A stretch of 64,000 nucleotides of DNA from Microcoleus sp036704825 (GCA_036704825.1 JAUBSN010000008.1:1-64000); one strand, 5' to 3'; positions 44,247 to 53,233 are shown, counted from the first letter of the stretch. The notes: generated by a model from the letters alone, not told the origin. Translations and numbers: made by a program.

Positions 44247-44945
44247 TTACCCGATAATTTCCACCAATGTTTTTAAATCGGGGACTTCTAAATCTGGCTT
44301 GCCGCTAGCCGGCATTGTTGCCCCAGATCCTGGTTTGTCGTGTCGCCGATTTACCCAAACTGTTGATATTCCCATTGATGCGGCGGGTACAATGTCGTGA
44401 TATACACTCTGAGCAACGTGCAGCAGTTTTGCCGGTGCTATTCCCATTGTTTCTAGGGCTATTTCAAAGTTGCGAGTTGACGGTTTGTACGATCGCACTT
44501 GTTCGGCAGTAATCAACCAGTCGAGTTCAACTTTTAAGTGTTTCGCTGTACCAGCAAACAAGTCATCGTCTATATTAGAAATTACTGCCAGTTTGTATTT
44601 CTGCTTGAGTGCTGACAAGGCTGCAACGGTATCGGGAAATGGTTGCCAATTTTTTACGGAATCAACCAAACCGTTGATTTCTGTTTCTGTCGGTGCAAAA
44701 TCAAATTTTTGACCGAACTTTTTCACTATTTTTTGCAAAATATCCCGATATTTTATATAATAATTATTTGGGTTTTCTAGTTCGGATTCAAATTCAGCAA
44801 AAAGCTCTAAAATTCCCTCATCGCTGGAATCAATTTCCCGATTTGACAGCAATTGTTTCAAGGCGGACAATATCCCACTTTCCCAATCTATCAGAGTACC
44901 GTAGCAGTCAAAGCTCACAACTTCAAATTGATTGAATTCAAGCAT
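44247..44945 (-). CDS. HAD family hydrolase (haloacid dehalogenase type II-like)
   Basis: Motif I VSFDCYGTLIDWESG supplies the nucleophile Asp, motif II is VISNIDDD, and motif III/IV correspond to the Lys in YKPSTRNFEIALE and the VAQSVYHDIVPAASMGISTVWVNR stretch. The family includes 2-haloacid dehalogenases and sugar-phosphate phosphatases; the substrate is not evident. Length is 232 residues. It is 14 bases downstream of the SGNH hydrolase gene on the same strand, so the two probably form an operon. Confidence 0.88.
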   Translation of the reverse strand: MLEFNQFEVVSFDCYGTLIDWESGILSALKQLLSNREIDSSDEGILELFAEFESELENPNNYYIKYRDILQKIVKKFGQKFDFAPTETEINGLVDSVKNWQPFPDTVAALSALKQKYKLAVISNIDDDLFAGTAKHLKVELDWLITAEQVRSYKPSTRNFEIALETMGIAPAKLLHVAQSVYHDIVPAASMGISTVWVNRRHDKPGSGATMPASGKPDLEVPDLKTLVEIIG

Positions 44946-44959
44946 AGTTCGCTCCTAGT

Positions 44960-45916
44960 TTAGGGTTGATATTCAGCAAAAACTTCAATTTTTCCGACAA
45001 TGTTTTGATTGAATTGAGCCAATTCTTCTGCCGGAATCCAATATTCTTGGTGAATCGAGCTGCCGACAGTTTGTACGGGATATTGTTTCAAGAATTCTGC
45101 CGCAACCCGAAAGCGGGTGACATAGCCGAAATATCCCGATGCTGCATCTCTTGTATTCCAATCTCGCGCGATTTGTATGGCATAGGCTTTGTGAAGTACG
45201 GGATAAAAAATAGGCTGAAAGGATAAGCGCGGGGGAAATCCCATAAAATCGCTTTCTTTAATCAGTTCCATTTCTTTTTTGCCGACGGCTCGGAACAGCG
45301 TTACTGTTTCTTGCTCTGATATATTGATATTTTTAAACCACGCTTTCCAACCGTCCCAATTGTGAACTATTTTAGCCAATTCAGCGTAACCGGCAGCGCG
45401 GGGATGGGCACCATCGTTTTCGGTAAGTTCTTTTTGCCAAATTTCAGATTTTTGCAGCGGGGTGCAAACATCTAGATAAGGCACTTGTAATTCGCTGCAA
45501 ACTTGGGAAAACAGTTCGGATAAGTTGGCAATCCGGCTTGTGCGATCGGCATCGATAACTGGCGGCGGCCCTACCATTAAGACTGGAAATGTTTTTTGGG
45601 CTGAGGTGAGAATAGAGCGGGCATTTTCAATTGATTTCTCAACTTCTATGCGAATTTTTTCGTTTTCTAGGTAAGTGTCGTTGACGCCAAAAGAAAATAC
45701 TATTCTGCCGTCGCTGTAGTGAGGTAAGCGGCAATAAACTTCGCTGAACCAGCGAGTTTCTATATCGGCACTGGTTTCTCCCCTTATTCCTAAATTGTAG
45801 TAGGTAATATCGTGTCCTTGTCCGCAAGCGGCCGCACAAATCCGTCCTGTCCAACCGAGACATTTTGGATCGCCAGTACCGTTTACAAAAGAATCGCCGA
45901 TAAAACAAATACGCAT
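44960..45916 (-). CDS. SGNH/GDSL hydrolase fused to an ADP-ribosylation/crystallin-J1-like domain
   Basis: The ATG at 45916 opens an SGNH hydrolase: block I ICFIGDSFVNG with nucleophile Ser, block II Gly in NLGIRGETS, block III Asn in VFSFGVNDTY, and block V DGAHPRAAGY with the catalytic Asp-His pair. From about residue 205 a second domain begins (VTLFRAVGKKEMELI, PRLSFQPIFYPVLHKAYAIQIARDWN, EYWIPAEELAQFNQNIVGKIEVFAEY). It matches, as I recall, small stand-alone proteins annotated ADP-ribosylation/crystallin J1. The frame is open to 46153 only because of an STRR. The fusion is unusual and the join lacks any sign of a lost stop. Confidence 0.85.
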   Translation of the reverse strand: MRICFIGDSFVNGTGDPKCLGWTGRICAAACGQGHDITYYNLGIRGETSADIETRWFSEVYCRLPHYSDGRIVFSFGVNDTYLENEKIRIEVEKSIENARSILTSAQKTFPVLMVGPPPVIDADRTSRIANLSELFSQVCSELQVPYLDVCTPLQKSEIWQKELTENDGAHPRAAGYAELAKIVHNWDGWKAWFKNINISEQETVTLFRAVGKKEMELIKESDFMGFPPRLSFQPIFYPVLHKAYAIQIARDWNTRDAASGYFGYVTRFRVAAEFLKQYPVQTVGSSIHQEYWIPAEELAQFNQNIVGKIEVFAEYQP

Positions 45917-45925
45917 ACTATGTGT

Positions 45926-46086
45926 GGGGATTGGGAATGGGGAATGGGGAATGGGGAATCGGGAATAGGGAATAGGGAATGGGGAATTGTTGACTGTTAA
46001 CTGATGACAGTTGACTGTTAACTGATGATTGATGATTGATGACAACTGACAACTGCCAACTGACAACTGACAACTGACAACTGACA
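45926..46086. repeat. Short tandem repeats (GGGAATG and AACTGAC families)
   Basis: GGGAATG/GGGAATA heptamers (45926-45986) pass into TTGACTGTTAACTGATGA and then AACTGAC heptamers up to the stop of the next gene. It is one of the longest STRRs in the window and separates the SGNH gene from pmbA. Confidence 0.9.
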
Positions 46087-47382
46087 TTAATTCTTGCCGA
46101 TGACGGACAATCCCTCTACAATTACAGACGGTGTGTGGCAAGAACCGTTCCACTCGGAGTCTCCTCCCAATTCTACTAATTGTTTGAGGACATTGTAGAC
46201 GTTGCCTGCTACCATTGTGTCTTTGATTCTGCCGACTATTTGACCTTTTTTGACTCGGTAGCCGAGATCGACGTTTATTGAAAAATCGCCGGAAATTCCG
46301 GCACTGCCGCCAAGCATTTGATCGACTACAATTCCGTCGTCTAATTGAGCGATTAAATCGATTAGCGAAAGCGAACCTGGTTTAATCAAAACATTGAACA
46401 AACTGGGCGTCGGATAGCTGCCCAAACCCGGGCGAAATCCGTTGCCGGTGGTGCCGCTGCCCAAGGCTCGACCGGTGGTGCGATCGGTATAAAATAGCTG
46501 CAACACTCCGCTGTTGATAAAGACGATCGCCCGAGTGGGAGTACCTTCGTCGTCAAAAGGACAGCTATAGGGCCCGATATCCGGCTGCTGCGAGAGGGTG
46601 ACAAGCGGCGATGTCACTTGTTGGCCCAATCGATCGTTCCAAGGCGAAGCGCCTTCGAGTACCTGTTTGCCGTTCAACGCCGCGCAGACAGTCCCCCACA
46701 GCAAGTCTGCCGCTTTGGCTGTAAACAGCACCGGCACGCGGCCCGTGGCGGGAGCTACATTGTCTTTCGCCCATTCTAAACGCTGCAAAACCCGCTTGGC
46801 ACTGGTGTTTAAGTCGAGGGTGCCGCGTTCGGTTTCGCCTTCCCAAATGTTGAGGAAATCTTCGCCCCGCACTAATTCTGCTGACAAGTAACCGCTGAGG
46901 GTGGTGTCGGTGTGACTCGAATCCAAGCCTAGTGTGTTCAGCAAGCGGGTGCTTTCGATTTCGCAGTCGAGTTCGGCGGTGCAGAGGCTTTCGGGATAGG
47001 CTTCGCGGACGATCGCGATCGCCTCTTTTCCCCAGTTTACTAGCTGTTGGGCCGGCACCGACACTCCGCGATCGGGATAAACAACTTTCTCACCAGTGCC
47101 GAGTTCGATGGTTTCCGGTTCGTTGAGTTGCGAAAGCGCGATCGCCCTGTCCACCAAAATTTGCGGTTCCACGGGCCCGTAGGCCACCGCCAAACCCGGC
47201 CGCCCGTCCCGCCACAGCCGCAGGGCAATACCTTCTGCTTGGGCGGTTTCTAGCTGTTTGAGGCGGTTTGCTTCAAAAAAGACCGGCCGCGAGAGCGATT
47301 GCGATTCCAATACCTCAGCAGCTTCTGCACCTGCTTTGGTGGCTAATTCTAACAGTTGTTCTGCTGATTGGTCATTGGTCAT
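46087..47382 (-). CDS. pmbA: PmbA/TldE family protein
   Basis: The product of 431 residues matches the TldD/PmbA superfamily along its length, with GVSVPAQQL near the N-terminal domain end and the C-terminal core GSGTTGNGFRPGLGSYPTPSLFNVLI and GDFSINVDLGYRVKKGQIVG. No HExxH motif is present, so it is the non-metalloprotease partner (TldE/PmbA) that pairs with TldD to form a heterodimeric peptidase. tldD is not in the window, although in cyanobacteria it is often close by. Confidence 0.9.
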   Translation of the reverse strand: MTNDQSAEQLLELATKAGAEAAEVLESQSLSRPVFFEANRLKQLETAQAEGIALRLWRDGRPGLAVAYGPVEPQILVDRAIALSQLNEPETIELGTGEKVVYPDRGVSVPAQQLVNWGKEAIAIVREAYPESLCTAELDCEIESTRLLNTLGLDSSHTDTTLSGYLSAELVRGEDFLNIWEGETERGTLDLNTSAKRVLQRLEWAKDNVAPATGRVPVLFTAKAADLLWGTVCAALNGKQVLEGASPWNDRLGQQVTSPLVTLSQQPDIGPYSCPFDDEGTPTRAIVFINSGVLQLFYTDRTTGRALGSGTTGNGFRPGLGSYPTPSLFNVLIKPGSLSLIDLIAQLDDGIVVDQMLGGSAGISGDFSINVDLGYRVKKGQIVGRIKDTMVAGNVYNVLKQLVELGGDSEWNGSCHTPSVIVEGLSVIGKN

Positions 47383-47746
47383 TGTTGTCGGTGGTTGGTA
47401 ATGGGCGTCAGTCGATTTTCGATTTTCGATTTTCGATTAAAGAATTGGCAATAACTTACTGGATATGGGTTGGGAACACGGGTCTACATTTAGATTTTTT
47501 TGGGAAACTGCTGGAATGGGCGATAACCAGATTTTACAGTCATTGGTCATCAGTCATCAGTTAATAATCTACCGTCATTAGTGATGAGTCAACAGCTATA
47601 TTCACTCATCACTAATGACTGATGAATAAGCTGCGGAGCATCTAAATTGAATACAGAGACGGGCTTTCCTGCCCGTCCCACAAAAATTGTAGAAAAATTT
47701 ACTGTCAACTTAGATGCACAACAGCTTAATGACGAATGACTGATGA
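47383..47746. other. Intergenic region rich in repeats
   Basis: It holds an eight-base tandem CGATTTT repeat (47412-47438), a strong hairpin GTCATTAGTGATGAGT / inverse (47574-47589, 47604-47619), and a GACGGGC-GCCCGTC hairpin (47658-47677) related to the one after ispD. No gene is seen. One of the hairpins may end transcription of the Tab2 gene. Confidence 0.6.
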
Positions 47747-48607
47747 CTAAATAGTTAGTTCGTACAGCAGCCAAAACCCTGCAAAAGATTCCGATTCGGG
47801 ATTCGACTGAATTGCTAAGAAGTGTACTTTTTTTGCTTGCTTTTTCGCGGCTTCAAATCCTTTCCCTTCTTTCTCAGTTGCTGCGTTTCTGAGATTAGCT
47901 AAAATCCAGCGATCGTTAGCTCCCGTATCTAATACCAGCCTAGCGGGCGGGCCGCTGTCAAATTTGATAAAAGCCAACTCCAAACCCGACATCCAACCTG
48001 CCAGGGCGGTTGCTCTCGACGAGTAGATAATCAGTCCCGGAATTTGCGTTTCCGGGCCCAGGCCTGTCATCGGCAGCCCAAAAGCTTCGCCAAATCCGAT
48101 ATCCCACTCGGACATTTCGTCAAACGCTGCGATCGGCAAACTCACAAACGCCCATTTTTCGCCGATTAAAGCATCCGGCAGCGCAACTGGCGTTTCGGGT
48201 ACAAATTGAACGCTCGGGTTCACAACCGGTTGATAGCCCGGTTCAGCGGGATAAACCTCTTGCATCCGTTCTTCCAGCCACAGGCTGAGGGCGAGGGTGC
48301 GGCGGCTGCAGGCTGCGGGAATGTCCAACTCCTCGCAGGCTTTAGTAATCATGTTCGCCATTTGGCGGCGGAAAAAGCGGATTTTTTCGGGGCGTTTCGG
48401 CGCTGCGGCGATCGCATCTTTAATTGCACCTGCCAGCCACAGGGAATTCACGGTAGAACTGGAGCAAAATTGCGAGTAGCGAAACAGAGATTCGGCCTTG
48501 TCGCCTACATTCAGCGGGCTTTCGCAGATCAACACTTCCCATTTTTTTTTCTCTCGCTCGTCTAGGATTGGACGGCTGTAAAAGTCGAGTTCCCAAATAG
48601 TAGCCAT
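47747..48607 (-). CDS. Tab2/Atab2 family RNA-binding protein
   Basis: The start ATIWELDFYSRPILDEREKKKWEVLIC is the family signature. The family (DUF1092) is restricted to oxygenic phototrophs. In Chlamydomonas Tab2 binds the psaB leader and is needed for its translation, and Arabidopsis ATAB2 supports both photosystems. The C-terminal WILANL...FEAAKKQAKKVHFLAIQSNPESESFAGFWLL is conserved. Length is 286 residues. Confidence 0.9.
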   Translation of the reverse strand: MATIWELDFYSRPILDEREKKKWEVLICESPLNVGDKAESLFRYSQFCSSSTVNSLWLAGAIKDAIAAAPKRPEKIRFFRRQMANMITKACEELDIPAACSRRTLALSLWLEERMQEVYPAEPGYQPVVNPSVQFVPETPVALPDALIGEKWAFVSLPIAAFDEMSEWDIGFGEAFGLPMTGLGPETQIPGLIIYSSRATALAGWMSGLELAFIKFDSGPPARLVLDTGANDRWILANLRNAATEKEGKGFEAAKKQAKKVHFLAIQSNPESESFAGFWLLYELTI

Positions 48608-48880
48608 GCCGCGCTGTTAAAATTTAATCCTTTCTCATGTTACCGGACGGCGGGCAAGTTTCTGATTCTGACAATTTAAGGCTGATTTTCACTTTCAAGG
48701 GCGATCGCACTTTCCCTCCTATTGCCACTTTCCCTTGCAGCTTCCCGTGTAATTTTTGGCAGCAGTGCACAACCGGACGCATTAGCATCTCTTCGGAGAA
48801 CTTTCGCGGAGCAATCTCAACCTGCGATCGTTTGTTAAACTTGTGCCAGCCACGGAAAACAAACAGTATAGCTTGATTCC

Positions 48881-49666
48881 ATGAGACAAATCATTCTCGC
48901 AAAGATTGTTTCTACCTTACAACCTTTAGATTTTGTTCTCGCTTTGTGGCAAGGAGGTTCCGCAGCCCACGGATACACCGACGAGTGGTCAGACCTCGAT
49001 ATTGCAGTTGTGGTTGAAGATAACTGCGTGGAAGAAACATTTGAGATTGTGGAAAAAGCCCTCGCAGAAATTGGCGAAATCGAACTCAAACATCGAGTTC
49101 CCGAACCAGCTTGGCACGGTCAGTCGCAGTGTTTCTGGCGGCTCAAAGAAACCCCGCCTTTTTTGGTAATTGATTTTGCAGTTTTTCGGCGCAGCAGCCG
49201 CAACGATTTTCTGGAAATAGAGAGACACGGACAAGTGCCGATCGCCTTTGACAAAGCTAATCTAATTGTACCCCCTATTTGGGATAAAAACCAGCATTTC
49301 TCCCAAATGCAAACCCGATTCAACGAAATTAAAATCCGTTTCGATTTGCTGCAACCTCTGGTTAAAAAAGAGATTTACCGCGAACATTTAGTAGATGCGA
49401 TCGGAAACTATCACAATTGGACGCTTCTACCATTAGTCGAACTGCTGGGCATGATTTACCGTCCGCACAGATACGACTTTGAACTAAAATATTTTAGCCG
49501 AGACTTTCCGCCCGAAATAGTCGCTCGCGTTGCACCGCTTTTCTGCATCGCCAACCTTGAAGATTTGACCGCAAAACAGCAAATAGCTGAGGCTTTTTTT
49601 GCAGAAACCTTGCCGCTTGCAGAAGCTAATTTTTACTCTGAGAATGCCCTAAGACTACCGCAATAG
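48881..49666 (+). CDS. Nucleotidyltransferase-domain protein
   Basis: The Pol-beta-fold motif ALWQGGSAAHGYTDEWSDLDIAVVV has the GS and DxD elements, and a later Asp in FLVIDFAVF would be the third metal ligand. It resembles stand-alone nucleotidyltransferases related to kanamycin transferases; the substrate is unknown. There is no HEPN partner gene, so it is not a typical MNT/HEPN toxin-antitoxin pair. The 273 bases upstream show no gene. Length is 261 residues. Confidence 0.82.
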   Translation: MRQIILAKIVSTLQPLDFVLALWQGGSAAHGYTDEWSDLDIAVVVEDNCVEETFEIVEKALAEIGEIELKHRVPEPAWHGQSQCFWRLKETPPFLVIDFAVFRRSSRNDFLEIERHGQVPIAFDKANLIVPPIWDKNQHFSQMQTRFNEIKIRFDLLQPLVKKEIYREHLVDAIGNYHNWTLLPLVELLGMIYRPHRYDFELKYFSRDFPPEIVARVAPLFCIANLEDLTAKQQIAEAFFAETLPLAEANFYSENALRLPQ

Positions 49667-49728
49667 GCTCAAGGTTTCGTACCGAAAGCGATTAATATAG
49701 TAGCATCAACCTTAAAGATTAACCTCCC

Positions 49729-50451
49729 GTGACAAAACTCAGCGTCAACATCAACAGAATTGCCCTCCTCAGAAACTCTCGAAACATCGGCATCCCCAGC
49801 GTTACCGAAGCCGCAAAAACAGTAATTGCCGCCGGAGCCCACGGCGTTACAGTCCATCCCCGCCCGGACGAAAGGCACATCAAAGCTACCGATGTTTACG
49901 AATTAGCCAAAATGCTAACTGTCGAGTTCAACATCGAAGGAAATCCATTTCAGCCGCCATTTATGGATATAGTTTGCGATGTAAAACCGGCTCAGTGTAC
50001 CTTGGTGCCGGACGCTCCCGACGTGCTAACATCCGATAGCGGTTGGAATATTCCCGAAAATCGCGATCGGCTCTTACCAATCATTGAAAAATTAAAAGAC
50101 AACGGCATCAGAGTCAGCTTGTTTATGGATGCAGATGCTGCTCTCATGCCGCTAGCAAAAGAAGTGGGAGCAGACCGAGTAGAACTGTATACGGAACCCT
50201 ACGCAACTGCTTTTCGCGAAGGTAGAGTAGAATCTGTTTTTCAACAATATGTCTTAGCAGCTAAAGCGGCCCAATCAGCAGGTTTGGGAGTGAATGCCGG
50301 ACATGATTTAAATTTGCAAAACTTAGCTAAATTTTGCTCTATTCCTGATATTCTCGAAGTATCTATCGGTCATGCTTTAATTGCGGAGGCGCTAGAAATG
50401 GGATTGTTCAACACAGTACAAGCTTACCTGAAAATCCTCGCAGGTTCGTAG
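49729..50451 (+). CDS. pdxJ: Pyridoxine 5'-phosphate synthase
   Basis: PdxJ condenses 1-deoxyxylulose 5-phosphate with 3-amino-2-oxopropyl phosphate to make pyridoxine phosphate. The TIM-barrel protein shows SVNINRIALLRNSR, GAHGVTVHPRPDERHI with the catalytic His and Glu region, FNIEGNP, and VNAGHDLNL with the second catalytic His. It starts at a GTG, the only codon that keeps the conserved KLSVNINR start. Its 240 residues are the normal length. It follows the nucleotidyltransferase gene by 62 bases. Confidence 0.96.
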   Translation: MTKLSVNINRIALLRNSRNIGIPSVTEAAKTVIAAGAHGVTVHPRPDERHIKATDVYELAKMLTVEFNIEGNPFQPPFMDIVCDVKPAQCTLVPDAPDVLTSDSGWNIPENRDRLLPIIEKLKDNGIRVSLFMDADAALMPLAKEVGADRVELYTEPYATAFREGRVESVFQQYVLAAKAAQSAGLGVNAGHDLNLQNLAKFCSIPDILEVSIGHALIAEALEMGLFNTVQAYLKILAGS

Positions 50452-51027
50452 TACAATTTAACCTACTTTAATCGGGCGAATTTGGCAGTGATAAACTCGT
50501 TTGTATCAGAGATCCTGACTAAATCTGCCCGACCTAAATACAGGATAAAAACTTACGAAAAGAATGTTTGGGCGCGCTACAAATATGGTAAAGTGCGGTT
50601 TGCCACGCCCTAGATAATTAGACGATCGTCAGAAATGAAGTAACACTACGGGCTGTCACCCCCAGGGGGCGCTAGCCGTTTTATAGTAGCAAGGCAGAGC
50701 CAGAATCCCAGACACCGCGTTTTTTGCGTGTGGGCATTTCTTTAGCAAGAACCTCGGAAAAAGCTTTAATTTTCCTAGACGAAATTACTAATATTCTGTG
50801 ATGAGATGATGCGTAAGGAGTATCATTAAAATGTCCCGACAAATTGAGGCTACTACTTAGCTCCCGCGCTGCCAATTTGCTACCAGCAGGTTTTGTGCAA
50901 GTACGGGATATTTACGTGTATCCTATATCCTCCTGTAGCCTCTGTGCGATCGCCAGATTTAATCCGGTGAAAACAGGCAAACACAAGTAACCATATACAA
51001 TTCCTTACCCCTCCTCGGTAGTGCGAC
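50452..51027. other. Non-coding region with a probable IS200/IS605 right-end remnant
   Basis: No supported gene lies in these 576 bases. At 50640-50735 the sequence (GGCAGAGCCAGAATCCCAGACACCGCGTTTTTTGCGTGTGGG in two parts) resembles the 3' ends of tnpB genes plus the terminal hairpin of cyanobacterial IS200/IS605 elements, in the plus orientation. A GGCTGTCACCCCCAGGGGGCGC palindrome lies just before it. This looks like a decayed end with the gene deleted. The 150 bases before the next gene should hold its promoter. Confidence 0.4.
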
Positions 51028-51774
51028 ATGAAAAAACTAATTTTACTGACTGGAATGCTACTCATGATGACGGCAAAATCAGTATTTGCCAGCCCAGTAG
51101 CCCCCAAAATTGCGCCGAGCGAGCTGATGGCTGCCTCGGAAATTACAGAAACCCTTAACAAACCCGTTACCTCTGAAGCAGTTTCAAACCTCGAACCAAT
51201 CAAGCGAATGTCAACCTCGGAAATCCGAGAAACCATCAACCAACCCACCACCTATATTTTTGAAGGCATCAAAGGGCGAGAACTCACTCTCTCCCTGTGG
51301 GCGGGACAACTGACAGCCGAACTGTACAGTCCCAATGGTGAAAATATGGGGGTTATTGAAAAAGCAGACAATCAGTGGATTGGTCAGTTGCCAGAGTCAG
51401 GCATCTACCGCGTGCGAGTTACCCCGAAAGGTGAAACCACCAGCTTCGTACTCGGACGCGACTTTAACGCCAAGTGGACTTATAGACCCGATCGCGCAAT
51501 TCCCATAGCCTTTAAGGAAAAACAAGCCACAATTAAACTCAAAATGTCCGGCTACCAAATCCAGCCCATCACGGTTCAAGGCAAGCAGGGACAGACAATT
51601 ATGGTGACAGCTAGCAACAAAAATCTAGATCTGGCGATCGAATCTCCGTCGGGACAACTCCTGGATCAAGGCGAAGGTCAAACTTTTGCTCAACTCCCGG
51701 AATCCGGCACTTACCGGGTGATTGTAGTTGCCAAGAGGCCGGTCAAGCCCTCAATCCGAGTTTCTCTGCAATAG
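51028..51774 (+). CDS. Exported protein with two PPC-like beta-sandwich repeats
   Basis: A signal peptide (MKKLILLTGMLLMMTAKSVFA) is followed by two similar units. Each ends in QLPESGxYRVxV (residues about 118-130 and 228-240), the pattern of bacterial pre-peptidase C-terminal (PPC) type beta-sandwiches. Short repeats MAASEITETLNKP and MSTSEIRETINQP precede them. It carries no catalytic domain, so it is probably a periplasmic or secreted binding protein. A strong terminator follows 48 bases after the stop. Confidence 0.75.
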   Translation: MKKLILLTGMLLMMTAKSVFASPVAPKIAPSELMAASEITETLNKPVTSEAVSNLEPIKRMSTSEIRETINQPTTYIFEGIKGRELTLSLWAGQLTAELYSPNGENMGVIEKADNQWIGQLPESGIYRVRVTPKGETTSFVLGRDFNAKWTYRPDRAIPIAFKEKQATIKLKMSGYQIQPITVQGKQGQTIMVTASNKNLDLAIESPSGQLLDQGEGQTFAQLPESGTYRVIVVAKRPVKPSIRVSLQ

Positions 51775-51821
51775 CAGAGATTGCAGAAATACTCTTGAGG
51801 GCGATCGAATTTGCGCCGCCC

Positions 51822-51857
51822 AAAAAAACAGCTCGCCAACGAGGCGAGCTGTTTTTT
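51822..51857. terminator. Bidirectional intrinsic terminator
   Basis: A run of seven A, the stem ACAGCTCGCC, loop AACGA, the stem GGCGAGCTGT and a run of six T form a perfect rho-independent terminator usable on both strands. It separates the convergent PPC-like and TPR genes. Confidence 0.92.
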
Positions 51858-51865
51858 GCGTAAAA

Positions 51866-52900
51866 TCAACCTTGGATCAGCGCTTCAAAACGTTCTTGTT
51901 TCCAAATGCAGCTTAAATCCGAGTCAGCTAAAGCTAGGTCTCGGTATAAATTGGGAATCAACTCAACAGCCCGCTGCAAATTGTCAAGGGCCAAATCAGC
52001 AAATCCCAGTAGCGCATAACAGCAAGCTTTATTGTAGAAAGCGTTAGCAAAATCAGGATTTATTTCTAAGACTGTTTCGTAGCAAGCAATCGCCTCAGAG
52101 TAGCAGCCTTTTCGCGCCAATTCCACACCCCGGTTGTACCAAATCAAATAATCTTCAAAGGGACGCTCAGGTGCAGGAGTGAACTTGGCATTTCTCTGAT
52201 TTAAACCTACTAATTTCTCCAAAGCAACTCTCCGTTCGCCCACAGCATCGGCTCTGCCCGGTTGTAGAGCGATCGATCGGCTAAAACTAGCCACTGCTTG
52301 TTTGTAAAGTCCCATAGAGTTCGCAGCTATACCGCGATTGTACCAAGCCTTCGCGTCATCAGGCTTAAATTCGATCGCCCTGTCAAAACTGTTGAGCGCC
52401 TGATAGTAAAGCTTGAGTTCCAACAAAGCATTACCTCGGTTGTACCACGCCCAAGCAGCCTCCGGGTATAATTTTAAAGAGCGATCGAAACTCAGAACCG
52501 CCTTCTGGTAAAGTCCCAGATCGATCAGCGTCAGTCCCCGGTTGTGCCAAATACTCGCCGCGCACGGACTGAACTCCAGAGCCCGGTCAAAACTGTTGAG
52601 AGCATCCATTGGGCGGCCCAACTTTCCTAAAGCAATAGCCCGGTTGTGCCAGCCAAAACTCGCATTCGGCTCCACCGCCAAGGCTTCATCAAAACTCTTC
52701 AGCGCTTCTAAGTGCCGTTCTAATTTCCCCAGAGCCATACCTCGGCCGAACCAAGCCTTATAATGATCTGATTGCAACTTCAAAGCTCTGTTAAAGTTCG
52801 CCAGAGCAGCATGATCGTCGTTAGCTTCGAGGTGGCGGGAACCGAGATGGTAATACCAAGCCGCTTCCAAGTTTTGAATTAAGTTCATAATATTTTGCAT
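51866..52900 (-). CDS. TPR-repeat protein
   Basis: Eight or so 34-residue TPR units of the type AWYNRGNALLELKLYYQALNSFDRAIEFKPDD fill most of the 344 residues, with a short spacer near 230-255. No signal peptide or enzymatic domain is seen, so it is probably a cytoplasmic scaffold. The start follows MQNIMNLIQNLEAAWYYHLGSRHLE; a second ATG four codons in is possible. It ends at the shared terminator. Confidence 0.85.
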   Translation of the reverse strand: MQNIMNLIQNLEAAWYYHLGSRHLEANDDHAALANFNRALKLQSDHYKAWFGRGMALGKLERHLEALKSFDEALAVEPNASFGWHNRAIALGKLGRPMDALNSFDRALEFSPCAASIWHNRGLTLIDLGLYQKAVLSFDRSLKLYPEAAWAWYNRGNALLELKLYYQALNSFDRAIEFKPDDAKAWYNRGIAANSMGLYKQAVASFSRSIALQPGRADAVGERRVALEKLVGLNQRNAKFTPAPERPFEDYLIWYNRGVELARKGCYSEAIACYETVLEINPDFANAFYNKACCYALLGFADLALDNLQRAVELIPNLYRDLALADSDLSCIWKQERFEALIQG

Positions 52901-53233
52901 CTATCTTAGGGATGATTCTAGCTGAAATCCTAGGTGGAGTAAAACTGTAATTCCACTAAAAATATGAAAAATTTGATACAGGGCGATCGCCCGTACACAC
53001 TGCTAGTAACAACCTCAACAATTGGCAATCCCAAATAACTATTTTCCTCTCGTAAAATGCTCTTTCAGCTAACCGCACTCATCGTTTTTGAGAGCTGCTG
53101 CTAATCTTAAATCTGCCTGCATCAGGCAACTATTACCGCATCCCGAATTAGGTTTGCAGTTACACAAAGAGTCCTAGGGCGCCCAAGTCTAACTGCAAAT
53201 CTCATAGTGCGATCGAACTTCTGCTTGCCCAAT
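52901..53233. other. Intergenic region, nothing recognised
   Basis: I find no gene, strong hairpin or repeat here beyond HIP1-like GGGCGATCGCCC at 52981-52992, a palindrome of the genome-wide HIP1 type. Confidence 0.5.

Noticed and set aside
45917..46153. 79-residue N-terminal extension of the SGNH hydrolase
   Set aside because: It is encoded by STRR DNA and pmbA overlap (PFPIP and SCQLS repeats). The conserved domain begins at the ATG at 45916.
48637..48876. Possible 79-residue gene between the Tab2 and nucleotidyltransferase genes
   Set aside because: No ribosome site, no recognisable family and an odd composition with many Phe/Pro; treated as chance.
48881..49666. MNT/HEPN toxin-antitoxin module
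   Set aside because: The nucleotidyltransferase is larger than MNT antitoxins, and the next gene is pdxJ, not a HEPN protein.
50580..50640. Group II intron 5' end (GTGCGGTTTG)
   Set aside because: No domain V, no reverse transcriptase and no intron-like 3' end were found.
50681..50875. Minus-strand ORF of 64 residues in the region after pdxJ
   Set aside because: It runs antisense across the IS-like remnant and resembles no family.
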